Shown one piece after another: positions 24,869 through 33,277 of a stretch of DNA of 64,000 bases. How positions within the stretch are numbered: the first letter of the stretch is position 1; every line of letters begins with the position of its first letter. The translations under genes were made by a program, and so were the position numbers. Source of the DNA: an uncultured Kordiimonas sp. (GTDB lineage Bacteria; Pseudomonadota; Alphaproteobacteria; Sphingomonadales; Kordiimonadaceae); contig CANNEK010000002.1 in NCBI GenBank assembly GCA_947503625.1, positions 868,001-932,000 of the forward strand, given 5' to 3'. The notes under the pieces are model-generated. The model did no database searches, was not told the DNA's origin, and worked only from the letters and a program-made list of their open reading frames with translations.

Positions 24869-26783
24869 AGAAACCCCGTTTTTTCTTTTTTTGTTCGTCT
24901 GCAGAGCCATCCGGGCGCGTCTGGCCCGGCTCGGTCGCCGCCGCCGCGTATATTGCTGCATCGGCGAGCAGGGGCCGCACGGGAATGGCAGCATGGGCCT
25001 CTGTCATGAAATCCTGCCAGATGCGGGCGGGCAGGCCGCCGCCTGTGACATTATTCATGGGGGTTCCATCATCGTTCCCAACCCAGACAGCAGCGGTCAT
25101 CTCACTTGTGAAGCCGGCGAAAACGGCATCTCTGCTGTCCTGTGACGTACCGGATTTTCCAGCTGCAGGCCTCGCAAGCGCAGCGTTCCTGCCCGATCCC
25201 CAGTTTACAACGCTTGTCAGCATGGCAGACATGTCTTCAACAACGTCACTGCGCAGTACTGTACGCGGCTGTGTGGGGCGTCTTCGATAAATCACCTCTC
25301 CTTCCAGTGAGGAGATTTCCACAATACTGTATGGTTCGGCCAGATGGCCACCGTTGGCGATTGCAGCATAGCTGCCAGCCAGCTCCAGCAAGCGCACTTC
25401 TTCGGTCCCCAGAGGCAAGCTGGGCACCGGGCTAACATTGGTACGAATACCTAGCCGTTTGGCGACCGCCGCTGCTTTTTCCCGGCCAATTTTTTCCGAG
25501 ACCTGAACAGCGACCGTATTGATTGAGCGGGCAAAAGCTTCCTGAACACTCATTTCGCCACTAAAGGTGTTGCTGTAGTTTTTCGGTGCCCAATCATCAA
25601 CAACGGTTGGTTTGTCGATGTATCGATCACCGGGTTTGATACCAGCCTCCAGAGCGGCCAGGTAACTGAACAGCTTGAACGCGGAGCCCGGTTGGCGTTT
25701 GGCTTGCGTTGCCCGGTTATACTGGCTTTTTCCATAGTCTTTGCCGCCGACCATGGCGCGCACAGCCCCGTCGTGGTCGATCGCGACCAACGCTGCCTGA
25801 CTTGCATTCCTGCGTTTTCCTTCGTCTTCCAGGCCCCGGGAAACCGCAAGCGAAGCTGCGCGCTGCACGCTTGGATCAAGCGTTGTAAAAATGATCAGGG
25901 ATTTGCCGCGCAGATTTGGTGCCAGGCGCCGCGCTTCCATCTCCACCCAGTCGGTGTAAAAGCGAATGTTGCGGCCTGCAACAGAAGCTTTGACCTTTGG
26001 CGGTTGCCCGCTAATTTTTGTTTTTGCGGCTTCAGACAGGCTGCCTGTGTCCGCCATCGCGGCCAGTACAATCCGGGCTCGCTCCCATGCGCCATCAGGG
26101 TTGATATGCGGTGCCAGCCGGGATGGCGCCTTCACAAGACCTGCAAGCATCGCCGATTCTGCAATAGACAGATTTGCGGCCGAATGACCAAAAAACTTGC
26201 GGCTGGCAGCATCGACACCATATGCCCCGCCGCCAAAATAGACCCGGTTCAGATACAGGGTGAGGATTTGTTCCTTGGTAAATTTCTGTTCCAGCCATAG
26301 CGCGAGCAGTAATTCCTGCGCTTTCCGCTTGATGGTTCGGTCGCTAGATAGAAACAGGTTTTTTGCAAGTTGCTGGGTGATTGTGCTGCCGCCCGCCCGT
26401 ACACCACCTGCTCTGACATTGGACCAGACCGCGCGGGCGAGACCTTTACCATCGATACCGCCATGGTCGAAATAGGAACGATCCTCAATTGCGACAAAAG
26501 CATCTATCAATGCCTTTGGTGTTTGTTCGTATGATATCCAGTCACCATATATCGGACCCTGCCGGACAAGCGTTGCGCCATTAATCGCCTTGACGACAAT
26601 AGCTGTATCGTTGCTACCCGCGGCGGGCAGGTTTTCAAGATCTGGCAGGTCAAGAGACAGATAGGCGATTAGTACAATGCCCAGCATCGCACCCCATACA
26701 CCAACAACTGCACCGCCATAGGCGATCCTGCGCAGCAGGGGCTTGCGTCTGGGTTTGAAACTGGGTCCGTCTGTATTGGCCAT
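24843..26783 (-). CDS. Class A penicillin-binding protein (PBP1A-like), short form
   Basis: 646 residues from the ATG at 26783 (MANTDGPSFK); the open frame extends 34 codons upstream but those residues do not resemble the family. A basic N-terminus and one membrane anchor (about 20-42) are followed by the glycosyltransferase domain: AIEDRSYFDHGG, GGSTITQQLAKNLFL and LYLNRVYFGGGAYG. The transpeptidase domain has QPGSAFKLFSYL (active Ser near 366), SINTVAVQV and AGKSGTSQD (KSG box). It polymerises and cross-links peptidoglycan. It is shorter than canonical PBP1A and lacks an obvious OB insert. The C-terminus is a lysine-rich tail ending FFSRLFGGS. Confidence 0.92.
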   Translation of the reverse strand: MANTDGPSFKPRRKPLLRRIAYGGAVVGVWGAMLGIVLIAYLSLDLPDLENLPAAGSNDTAIVVKAINGATLVRQGPIYGDWISYEQTPKALIDAFVAIEDRSYFDHGGIDGKGLARAVWSNVRAGGVRAGGSTITQQLAKNLFLSSDRTIKRKAQELLLALWLEQKFTKEQILTLYLNRVYFGGGAYGVDAASRKFFGHSAANLSIAESAMLAGLVKAPSRLAPHINPDGAWERARIVLAAMADTGSLSEAAKTKISGQPPKVKASVAGRNIRFYTDWVEMEARRLAPNLRGKSLIIFTTLDPSVQRAASLAVSRGLEDEGKRRNASQAALVAIDHDGAVRAMVGGKDYGKSQYNRATQAKRQPGSAFKLFSYLAALEAGIKPGDRYIDKPTVVDDWAPKNYSNTFSGEMSVQEAFARSINTVAVQVSEKIGREKAAAVAKRLGIRTNVSPVPSLPLGTEEVRLLELAGSYAAIANGGHLAEPYSIVEISSLEGEVIYRRRPTQPRTVLRSDVVEDMSAMLTSVVNWGSGRNAALARPAAGKSGTSQDSRDAVFAGFTSEMTAAVWVGNDDGTPMNNVTGGGLPARIWQDFMTEAHAAIPVRPLLADAAIYAAAATEPGQTRPDGSADEQKKKKRGFFSRLFGGS

Positions 26784-26922
26784 GTCGCTTAAACTATCCG
26801 GTCTTTGTCGCTCAGCTACCAGGCAGAGCGGGGAGCATGGGCTTTCGCATAGCATGATCATCAATTGAGGCAAAGTTATGAGCAAAAAGTTTCACTGGCG
26901 ATGCAACAGGGTGATTTCAGTG

Positions 26923-26955
26923 TTGTTTATAACCGAACATTTGGTTTATTATAAT
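26923..26955 (+). promoter_or_regulatory. Promoter and putative TetR operator
   Basis: A -10 box TATAAT lies at 26950-26955. Just upstream is the near-perfect inverted repeat AACCGAA-CA-TTTGGTT (26931-26946, 6 of 7 positions matching), which would overlap the -35 to -10 spacer. The repeat is 33 bp before the TetR start codon and is a likely autorepression site. Confidence 0.55.
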
Positions 26956-26978
26956 GAGCACATAAAATAGGTGAATGA

Positions 26979-27551
26979 ATGCCCCGGCCCGCAACGATGA
27001 GTAAAGCAGATCTGCTAGGGAAACTGGCACGTGTTTTCAGGCAGGCAGGATTTGATGGTGCCAGCATGGCAGAGCTTTCCGCGATAACCGGTCTGTCGAA
27101 AGCCAGCCTTTATCATCATTTCCCGGACGGCAAGGCTGAAATGGCGCAACAGGTGCTGGTGGAAGAGGGCCGCAGACTTCAACAGCTGGTGTTGAAGCCG
27201 CTGGACAACCTGAGCGACCCGGTGGCCGCGTTGACAATCAGCTTACGCGGCGTTGGAGAGTTTTATGAAGGTTCTGCACCGCAGTGTCTGATGAACAGCG
27301 TTATGTTTGGGCAGGGTGCCAGCCTGTTTAAAAAAGATATCGCCACGGTTGTGGCAATCTGGCAGGCGCGGCTCGGTGCTGCCTATCGTGAGGCAGGCAC
27401 TGACGAGCAGGAAGCTGATGCCTGGTCCGCCTATGCGCTACAAAGAATCCAGGGCGCGCTAATTCTTTGCCGAGTCGTAACCGACAGAGAGCCACTGGAA
27501 ACATGTCTCGCCGAACTGCGGGCAGATATTGAGTTTCTGGCTGCCGCGTGA
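26979..27551 (+). CDS. TetR/AcrR family transcriptional repressor
   Basis: 190 residues. The N-terminal helix-turn-helix (about 10-55) is typical: LARVFRQAGFDGASMAELSA, then TGLSKASLYHHFPDGKAEM. The C-terminal ligand domain contains a conserved PQCLMNSVMFGQG segment as in the LmrA/YxaF-like subgroup. It may control an adjacent detoxification or efflux gene, but no such gene follows; the next gene encodes Nfu. Autoregulation is suggested by an inverted repeat over its promoter. Effector unknown. Confidence 0.88.
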   Translation: MPRPATMSKADLLGKLARVFRQAGFDGASMAELSAITGLSKASLYHHFPDGKAEMAQQVLVEEGRRLQQLVLKPLDNLSDPVAALTISLRGVGEFYEGSAPQCLMNSVMFGQGASLFKKDIATVVAIWQARLGAAYREAGTDEQEADAWSAYALQRIQGALILCRVVTDREPLETCLAELRADIEFLAAA

Positions 27552-27664
27552 TTTGTCCCGGTTTCCCGGCTTTACCAGATCAATAGTCGGGCGATTTTCG
27601 TCGATTTGACTTGACCTTTTGTGCGTGTGGCATCACATGTTCATGAAATAGGAAGGATTTAGTC

Positions 27665-28225
27665 ATGTTTATCGAAACCGAGGTAACGCCGAACCCCGAT
27701 ACCCTCAAGTTCCTGCCGGGTCAAAGCCTTCTGGAGTCCGGTACAGCCAACTTCACCGATCCTGATTCTGCAGACGGTTCGCCGCTAGCGACAGCCATGT
27801 TTGCCATTCCTGGTGTGACAGGTGTGTTCATCGGGCACGATTTTGTGACGATCTCCAAATCCACGGAAGATGATTGGGATGGCCTGAAGCCCAATGTGCT
27901 GGCTGGCCTGATGCAGTTTTTTGCCAGTGGCGCGCCTGTGCTTAATTTCAAAGATGAAACCGGCAGCCTGGCGGTTGATGAAGATGAAGCTGACGCTGAC
28001 ATTATTGAGCAGATCAAAACCCTGCTCGATGAAAAAGTCCGGCCGGCCGTCGCAGGTGACGGCGGCGATATCATTTATCACGGGTTCAAAGAAGGCGTTG
28101 TGTATCTTCAGATGCAAGGCGCGTGCGCCGGGTGTCCCAGTTCAACCATCACACTGAAACATGGTATTGAGAACCTGTTGAAATACTATGTACCCGAAGT
28201 CGTTGATGTGAGGTCTGTGGAATAG
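27665..28225 (+). CDS. Nfu-type iron-sulfur cluster scaffold/carrier
   Basis: 186 residues. The N-terminal Nfu_N domain (1-88) starts MFIETEVTPNPDTLKFLPGQ. The C-terminal NifU domain (about 110-185) has VRPAVAGDGGDIIYHGF and the cluster-binding motif CAGCPSSTITLKHGIE. It carries or assembles 4Fe-4S clusters for client proteins; the layout matches alphaproteobacterial and mitochondrial NFU1. AGGAAGGA precedes the ATG. It is a single-gene unit, convergent with the polysaccharide deacetylase gene. Confidence 0.94.
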   Translation: MFIETEVTPNPDTLKFLPGQSLLESGTANFTDPDSADGSPLATAMFAIPGVTGVFIGHDFVTISKSTEDDWDGLKPNVLAGLMQFFASGAPVLNFKDETGSLAVDEDEADADIIEQIKTLLDEKVRPAVAGDGGDIIYHGFKEGVVYLQMQGACAGCPSSTITLKHGIENLLKYYVPEVVDVRSVE

Positions 28226-28292
28226 GGCACTCTCCCGAGCAGCCTGCCGGATAACACTCAGCTTTCAGGCAATTAGTATCATGGACCCGGCG

Positions 28293-29333
28293 CTAGTCCA
28301 GCACACCGCCGGGTACATAAAAGAAACGTCCGAGCCAAAACCAGCGACCATCACCAGCGGGCATCGTACAGTTGATGCGGTTGCGTCCTTTCGGAAATGG
28401 GAGGTCGAACCGAACTTCCATGCGGCTTTCGCTAAGGCGTGTCAGTTCGGCGGCGCGGCCCAAATGACTTGGATAACATGCCATTGCAGACAAACCCCTG
28501 ATGGTTCGATCAACAGTAAAGCCAAATATGGGCGGGTTTTCATCATCGGTAACCACCGGGTTAAGAGGCACCACATCTTCAATGGGAAGCGCTCTTGTTC
28601 GTGCGATCAAGCGAAACCGTTCCATGTCTCCGTATCGTTCGTTCACCGGGAAACGAGGCAATGCATATGGGTCGCTCCATTGTGCTGCCGGCCCCGAAAA
28701 CTGGGCAAAAGCGGCGTTGAAACCAAGAGCCTGCATCCGGTCCCTTAGTGTAATGTCGAATTCGCCGTATGGATAGGCAAACAGGGCCGGGACTTCACCC
28801 AGTTCTTCCAAAAACCGGTTGCTTGCTTTTTCGATGTCGTCGACCGAGGTTCGTTCACCTTCATGGATCATATGGAGGTGTGACGCGGTATGATGGCCAA
28901 TCTCGACGCCTTCGGCTTTCAACTGCCGAATATCATCCCACGACATATAGTTGGGGTTGCCGCTGTCTACGGCATCTGTGGATACAAAAAGCGTCATTGG
29001 CAAACCGGCTGCTTTCATGCGGGGCCAACCCTCGGTGAAAACGGATTTGTAGGCATCATCAACGGTAATAACGACTGTCTGCTTCGGCAGGGTTCGGTTG
29101 GCTTTCAGGCTTTGGACGACTTCGGACAGAGCCGCGACATTATAGTCTCCACCTGACAGCTCCGCCACCTGCGCGTCAAACTGCTCAAGGCGAATATTGG
29201 TGCTTGGCAAGCTGTCTTCGCCGAAGCGATGATATAAAAGAACAACAGCGGACTTGTCTTCACTGAGTGCGGACATTGCTGGCGCAATACAGAAAGTGAG
29301 TGCCACCATGATGGTGCAGAAAAGTCGCCGCAT
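28293..29333 (-). CDS. Secreted polysaccharide deacetylase
   Basis: 346 residues from the ATG at 29333 (MRRLFCTIMVALTF), with AGAAAGG upstream; the longer open frame reads through the divergent promoter region and was not used. A signal peptide (1-25) precedes a NodB-type domain. The catalytic base and metal site are VITVDDAY (motif 1) and GHHTASH (motif 2); YPYGEFD is motif 3. Family members remove acetyl groups from peptidoglycan, chitin-like or exopolysaccharide chains (carbohydrate esterase 4). The C-terminal third (about 230-346) has no recognised domain. It is divergent from rutE-like 29474. Substrate unknown. Confidence 0.86.
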   Translation of the reverse strand: MRRLFCTIMVALTFCIAPAMSALSEDKSAVVLLYHRFGEDSLPSTNIRLEQFDAQVAELSGGDYNVAALSEVVQSLKANRTLPKQTVVITVDDAYKSVFTEGWPRMKAAGLPMTLFVSTDAVDSGNPNYMSWDDIRQLKAEGVEIGHHTASHLHMIHEGERTSVDDIEKASNRFLEELGEVPALFAYPYGEFDITLRDRMQALGFNAAFAQFSGPAAQWSDPYALPRFPVNERYGDMERFRLIARTRALPIEDVVPLNPVVTDDENPPIFGFTVDRTIRGLSAMACYPSHLGRAAELTRLSESRMEVRFDLPFPKGRNRINCTMPAGDGRWFWLGRFFYVPGGVLD

Positions 29334-29473
29334 ACCGAGCCTTTCTTTTTTCGCCGAGACGCATGTGGTGCTTATAACTTGCCTTGTTTCGCGAGAGGTG
29401 GCAAGACACGGGCAAATGTGAACAAGGCGATGCCAGCCATTTGCCTGAGAACACCATAGAAGGAGCTGCACCC

Positions 29474-30079
29474 ATGGGCGACTTTCCGTATACAGATCCA
29501 CTTTCTGAAAACGTGTTAAAGCAATTGTTTCTGGACGCACGTACAATCAATGTCTGGCGTGACAAGCCTGTCAGCGATGAGCAACTGCAGCACCTCTATG
29601 ACCTGACCAAAATGGGTGCCACCAGTGCAAACTGCAGCCCGGCCCGTTTTCATTTTGTTAAATCAGATGCAGCAAAAGCACGGCTGAAACCTCTTTTGAT
29701 GGAAGGAAATGACGCGAAGATGATGCAGGCCCCGGTTACGGTGATTATCGCCAATGATTTGGACTTTGCCGATCATATACCGAAGCTTTTCCCCCATAAC
29801 CCAGGCGCCAAAGACTGGTTCGCAGACCCGGATGTTGCCGCCATAACCGCTATGCGAAACGGCACCCTTCAAGGGGCATATTTAATGTTGGCGGCGCGGA
29901 GCCTTGGTCTGCATTGTGGCCCGATGTCCGGTTTTGACAATGCTGGGGTCGATAAGGAATTTTTTGCGGGTACAAACCTCAAGTCCAACTTCATTTGTTC
30001 TCTGGGTTACGGTACCACTGACGAGGTATTTCCGCGCAGCCCGCGCCTTGACTTTAACGAAGCCGCGGCAATCCTGTAG
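29474..30079 (+). CDS. RutE/HadB-like nitroreductase family protein (malonic semialdehyde reductase type)
   Basis: 201 residues from the ATG at 29474, with AAGGAG upstream. It is an FMN-dependent nitroreductase-fold protein close to RutE (3-hydroxypropionate dehydrogenase of the pyrimidine degradation route): LFLDARTINVWRDKPVSDEQ, MGATSANCSPARF, and GAYLMLAARSLGLHCGPMSG. No other rut genes are present, so the pyrimidine role is not supported by context; a general NADPH:aldehyde or nitro reductase role is possible. It is divergent from the deacetylase and 27 bp upstream of tsaB. Confidence 0.87.
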   Translation: MGDFPYTDPLSENVLKQLFLDARTINVWRDKPVSDEQLQHLYDLTKMGATSANCSPARFHFVKSDAAKARLKPLLMEGNDAKMMQAPVTVIIANDLDFADHIPKLFPHNPGAKDWFADPDVAAITAMRNGTLQGAYLMLAARSLGLHCGPMSGFDNAGVDKEFFAGTNLKSNFICSLGYGTTDEVFPRSPRLDFNEAAAIL

Positions 30080-30106
30080 CCTCGCCGTGTTTGTTGGTGC
30101 AACAGC

Positions 30107-30784
30107 ATGACTCTGCTGGCAATTGATACTAGCGAACGCGCATGCAGCGTGGCCCTGGTTCGTGCCGGTGAGACTATTGACCACGGCAGCGAGCTGATTG
30201 GCCGCGGTCATGCAGAGCGGCTTCTGCCGCTCATCGAGGAAAAGCTGGCTAAAACCGGCCTCACATACAGGTCGCTTTCGCGCGTTGCCGTGATGACAGG
30301 TCCCGGCACGTTTACGGGCCTCAGAATTGGCCTATCCGTTGCCCGTGGTCTGGCGCTCCAGAGAGACATTCCCTGTATTGGCCTGACCGGATTGCAGGTT
30401 CTGGCGGCAACCGCGCTTGATTATCATCCGGGCGAAACTGCATGTGCCGTGATCGCCGGTAGAGGGGGGCAGGTTTTTCTTCAGAAATTTGTCGGTACAG
30501 GATCGCTTCCTGAAGCCGTGAGCGAGGTTTCCAACCTTGATCTGGAAGATGCAATCCAGGAAATTGCCCAAACGGGCGCGATCGTGATCACTACCTCCGG
30601 CGAAGCCGCTGAAGCTCTGAAGTCGCTTGGTATTCCTGTGCAGCTGTTGGATGCCATTGATGTTTCCAAATTGGGTTTGCTCTCGGAGACGCTTGATCCA
30701 GAGGATCATCTGCCCGAACCAACCTACTTTCGGGCCGCGGACGCAAAGAAGGCAACTGCCGTTTTTCCAGTGGCCGGGCAGTAA
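30107..30784 (+). CDS. tsaB: tRNA threonylcarbamoyladenosine biosynthesis protein TsaB
   Basis: 225 residues. ASKHA-fold partner of TsaD in the t6A37 modification of ANN-decoding tRNAs. The N-terminus MTLLAIDTSERACSVALV and the motif VMTGPGTFTGLRIGLSVARG are diagnostic for TsaB. TsaB has no catalytic metal site and scaffolds TsaD-TsaE. The following rimI is 8 bp away, the usual alphaproteobacterial pair. Essential in most bacteria. Confidence 0.95.
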   Translation: MTLLAIDTSERACSVALVRAGETIDHGSELIGRGHAERLLPLIEEKLAKTGLTYRSLSRVAVMTGPGTFTGLRIGLSVARGLALQRDIPCIGLTGLQVLAATALDYHPGETACAVIAGRGGQVFLQKFVGTGSLPEAVSEVSNLDLEDAIQEIAQTGAIVITTSGEAAEALKSLGIPVQLLDAIDVSKLGLLSETLDPEDHLPEPTYFRAADAKKATAVFPVAGQ

Positions 30785-30792
30785 CCATCAAA

Positions 30793-31305
30793 ATGGCAGG
30801 TAAGACACCAGCAGAGAAACAGTTATCTGAGGCGTCGGTCAAGGTGAGCCTGTTCGACAGCGCCTCAGCAGAGTTGATCAGTGATCTTGCGTCCATTCAT
30901 CGGGATGCTTTCGGCAGTATCAGCCAATATGGCTGGGATGAAGCTGCTATCCGGAACCTTCTGAAGGATGATGTTTGTGCGTTAGTCCTTGCAAAAGCAG
31001 GCGGGCGGCACGTTGGTTTTGCCTTGTTTCGGCAAATTCTTGATGAAGCCGAACTGTTAACGCTTGCCGTCGACCGTGTGATGCAGCGGGCAGGCATTGC
31101 AAAAAACATCCTGATTTTTATGCAATTACACCTGATCAAGCATTCTGCATCAAAGCTGTTTTTGGAAGTCCGGTCAGATAACCTGGCTGCGATAGCGCTC
31201 TATGAAGCCTGCCATTTCGAGCAGATAGCCGTTCGCAGAAATTACTATAAAACGGCGGACGGCGACCGGGTTGATGCGTGGGTTTACGGGCGCGATCTAG
31301 GCTGA
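30793..31305 (+). CDS. rimI: RimI-like GNAT N-acetyltransferase
   Basis: 170 residues. GNAT fold with acetyl-CoA loop QRAGIA (consensus Q/R-x-x-G-x-G/A), then LFLEVRSDNLAAIALYEACH and the closing FEQIAVRRNYYKTADGDRVD. The position after tsaB and before fur identifies it as RimI, which acetylates the N-terminal alanine of ribosomal protein S18. The loop is slightly degenerate and an N-terminal extension of about 18 residues is present. The last nine bases overlap the convergent tusA-like gene. Confidence 0.85.
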   Translation: MAGKTPAEKQLSEASVKVSLFDSASAELISDLASIHRDAFGSISQYGWDEAAIRNLLKDDVCALVLAKAGGRHVGFALFRQILDEAELLTLAVDRVMQRAGIAKNILIFMQLHLIKHSASKLFLEVRSDNLAAIALYEACHFEQIAVRRNYYKTADGDRVDAWVYGRDLG

Positions 31306-31578
31306 TGTCTTTGCACCTGCAATCTCTATAACAATAGTTTTCAATGGCACATCCTCTTCCGTCGTTTTTGGACGGATGGTTTTTTCAGAGATAACACGGT
31401 GGCCGATCCCTTCGATCGAACGGGTCAAGGGTTCGTTTGCGCTGGTGTTTTCATACAAAATGGTGAAGCGGCTGCCGGAACGTTTGGTGTCTGTGAACAG
31501 GCGCACTCTGACAAACGCCATCGGGCAAACCTGGCCTCTAAGGTCAAGGTCGCACGAAATATCGTTGTTGTCGGTCAT
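31297..31578 (-). CDS. TusA/SirA family sulfurtransferase
   Basis: 93 residues. It has the family motif DLRGQVCPMAFVRVRLF with the active cysteine (Cys18) followed by proline. TusA relays sulfur from cysteine desulfurases to tRNA thiolation, molybdenum cofactor or sulfur-oxidation pathways. A short C-terminal extension (about 65-93) goes beyond the 75-80 residues of E. coli TusA. It is inserted on the opposite strand between rimI and fur, and its 3' end overlaps rimI by nine bases. Client pathway not evident. Confidence 0.88.
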   Translation of the reverse strand: MTDNNDISCDLDLRGQVCPMAFVRVRLFTDTKRSGSRFTILYENTSANEPLTRSIEGIGHRVISEKTIRPKTTEEDVPLKTIVIEIAGAKTSA

Positions 31579-31802
31579 ATTGTGCCCTTGGGTGTTTTTT
31601 TATCGGCTTGTCGTTTCTCAGGGTATAATCTGCCTTCGGCAATGCCAAGATATTCTCGTGATTCTGACAGGGTCCATGCCAAATTCGTGACGTGATAATG
31701 ATGGGGTTTTCTTGCCCTATGTATTGTTATATGGCATGGTCGCCCCAGCTTATTAAAATGCCCCCGAGCCTGTGCCCGGCATAAGAAGGAGCGCGAAACT
31801 CT

Positions 31803-32228
31803 ATGCCTAACCGACAGTCAGATATCGAGCAGTTGTGCCTTGATAAAGGCATGAGAATGACCGACCAACGCCGGGTTATTGCTCAGGTTTTGACGGATGC
31901 GACCGACCACCCTGATGTTGAAGAGGTGTATCGCCGCTCTACGGCTGTTGATGGCGGGATCAGTATCGCCACCGTATACAGAACGGTCCGGTTGTTTGAA
32001 GAAGCCGGGATTCTGGAGCGTCATGACTTTCGTGACGGGCGCTCGCGCTACGAACCGGCCACTGACGATCACCATGACCATCTGATCAACCTGGAAACGG
32101 GTGAAGTCCTCGAGTTTCACAACGATGAAATAGAGAAGCTTCAGGAAGAGATAGCCAGGCGGCTCGGGTTCAAGCTTGTTGACCATCGGATGGAACTCTA
32201 CGGCGTTCCGCTTGACAAAGACAACTGA
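31803..32228 (+). CDS. fur: Fur-family metal-responsive repressor
   Basis: 141 residues. The winged helix (about 10-80) has GMRMTDQRRVIAQVL and ISIATVYRTVRLFEEAGI. The metal-sensing region has HHDHLINLETGEVLEF with His90, His91 and His93. The only cysteine is Cys12, so the structural CxxC zinc sites are absent, as in many alphaproteobacterial Fur/Mur proteins. It may therefore respond to iron or manganese. AAGGAG precedes the ATG. A half-site GATAATGAT lies about 100 bp upstream. Order rimI-(tusA)-fur-plsC-miaB is conserved apart from tusA. Confidence 0.9.
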   Translation: MPNRQSDIEQLCLDKGMRMTDQRRVIAQVLTDATDHPDVEEVYRRSTAVDGGISIATVYRTVRLFEEAGILERHDFRDGRSRYEPATDDHHDHLINLETGEVLEFHNDEIEKLQEEIARRLGFKLVDHRMELYGVPLDKDN

Positions 32229-32229
32229 C

Positions 32230-33147
32230 ATGCCCCCGCCCGAACCGGGTGATACGCCAGCCGGCACAATTGAATATGGCGGCCTGAGAGCCAACCTGAA
32301 AAAAGAGGGTTGGTCTGCCAGGGGCGTTTTGCGACTTGGTTCCATTCTGGTGGCGTCGATACCGATTATTGCTGCTCAATCGATTATGGTGCGCACATCG
32401 AAGCGTCACTGGTGGCATTTCGCTGGCCTCTGGCACCGTACCGTATGCCGCATTCTTGGTGTTGAGGTGCGGCTGACCGGGCTGGAGCACAGATCCGGTG
32501 CAACCCTTTATGCGGCCAATCATATTTCCTGGGTGGATATACTTGTACTGGGCGGCCGGCTGCCCAAAGCCAGTTTTATAGCCAAGTCAGAAGTGGCGGG
32601 TTGGGGGCTTTTGGGTAATCTTTGTGCGCTGCACAAGACAGAATTTGTCAACCGGTCACGCCGCACTGACAGCGCCCGGCAACGCGACTATCTTGCAGAG
32701 CGCATCAAGGCCGGACACAGCCTTATTTTGTTCCCGGAAGGAACCAATACGAGCGGTGTGCATCTGGCGCCTTTCAAATCCTCCCTTTTTTCGGTTGCGG
32801 AGCACGTGGCTGCCCATAATAAGGAGCCTCTGCGTGTTCAGCCGGTTACACTTGCCTATACCGAGGTTAACGGTATGCCTCTTGTCCGGAGCCAAAAGCC
32901 CTGGGTAGCGTGGCTTGGTGATGTGGAGCTGTTTGCGCATCTGCAACAGCTGCTCAATCACGCCAGAATTGTTGCAACAGTTGAGTTTCATGAGCCGATT
33001 ACACTGGACGATGCCAATTGTCGCAAGGAACTGGCGCGATACTGTGAAGCCGAAGTCGGGAAAGGCCTTGAACGGGCACACAGGGCAGAATTCCGTCTCG
33101 GGCCACCGCGAAATGTCGCTGACGAAACCGTGCCGTCCGATAGCTGA
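32230..33147 (+). CDS. plsC: 1-acyl-sn-glycerol-3-phosphate acyltransferase (PlsC family)
   Basis: 305 residues from the ATG at 32230, one base after the fur stop; the frame extends back into fur without a better site. One N-terminal membrane segment (about 35-55) precedes the acyltransferase motifs NHISWVDILVLGG (motif I, NHx4D type) and LILFPEGTNTSG (motif III). The enzyme would transfer acyl groups to lysophosphatidic acid at the inner membrane. Translational coupling with fur is likely. Confidence 0.88.
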   Translation: MPPPEPGDTPAGTIEYGGLRANLKKEGWSARGVLRLGSILVASIPIIAAQSIMVRTSKRHWWHFAGLWHRTVCRILGVEVRLTGLEHRSGATLYAANHISWVDILVLGGRLPKASFIAKSEVAGWGLLGNLCALHKTEFVNRSRRTDSARQRDYLAERIKAGHSLILFPEGTNTSGVHLAPFKSSLFSVAEHVAAHNKEPLRVQPVTLAYTEVNGMPLVRSQKPWVAWLGDVELFAHLQQLLNHARIVATVEFHEPITLDDANCRKELARYCEAEVGKGLERAHRAEFRLGPPRNVADETVPSDS

Positions 33148-33277
33148 AGCGGTATGGTGTCCGGCAGGCGTTTGCTGAACTTGACTCCTGCAGCTTTGAT
33201 GGTAGTCTCCGGCACCTTTTTTAGGGCCATACTATAGCAGGCAGAACCCCAGGGCCTGAGCCGAACAGGAGCGTATC

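Noticed and set aside
31694-31702. Fur box before the fur gene
   Set aside because: Only the half GATAATGAT matches; the second half is GC-rich, so autoregulation is not supported by sequence alone.
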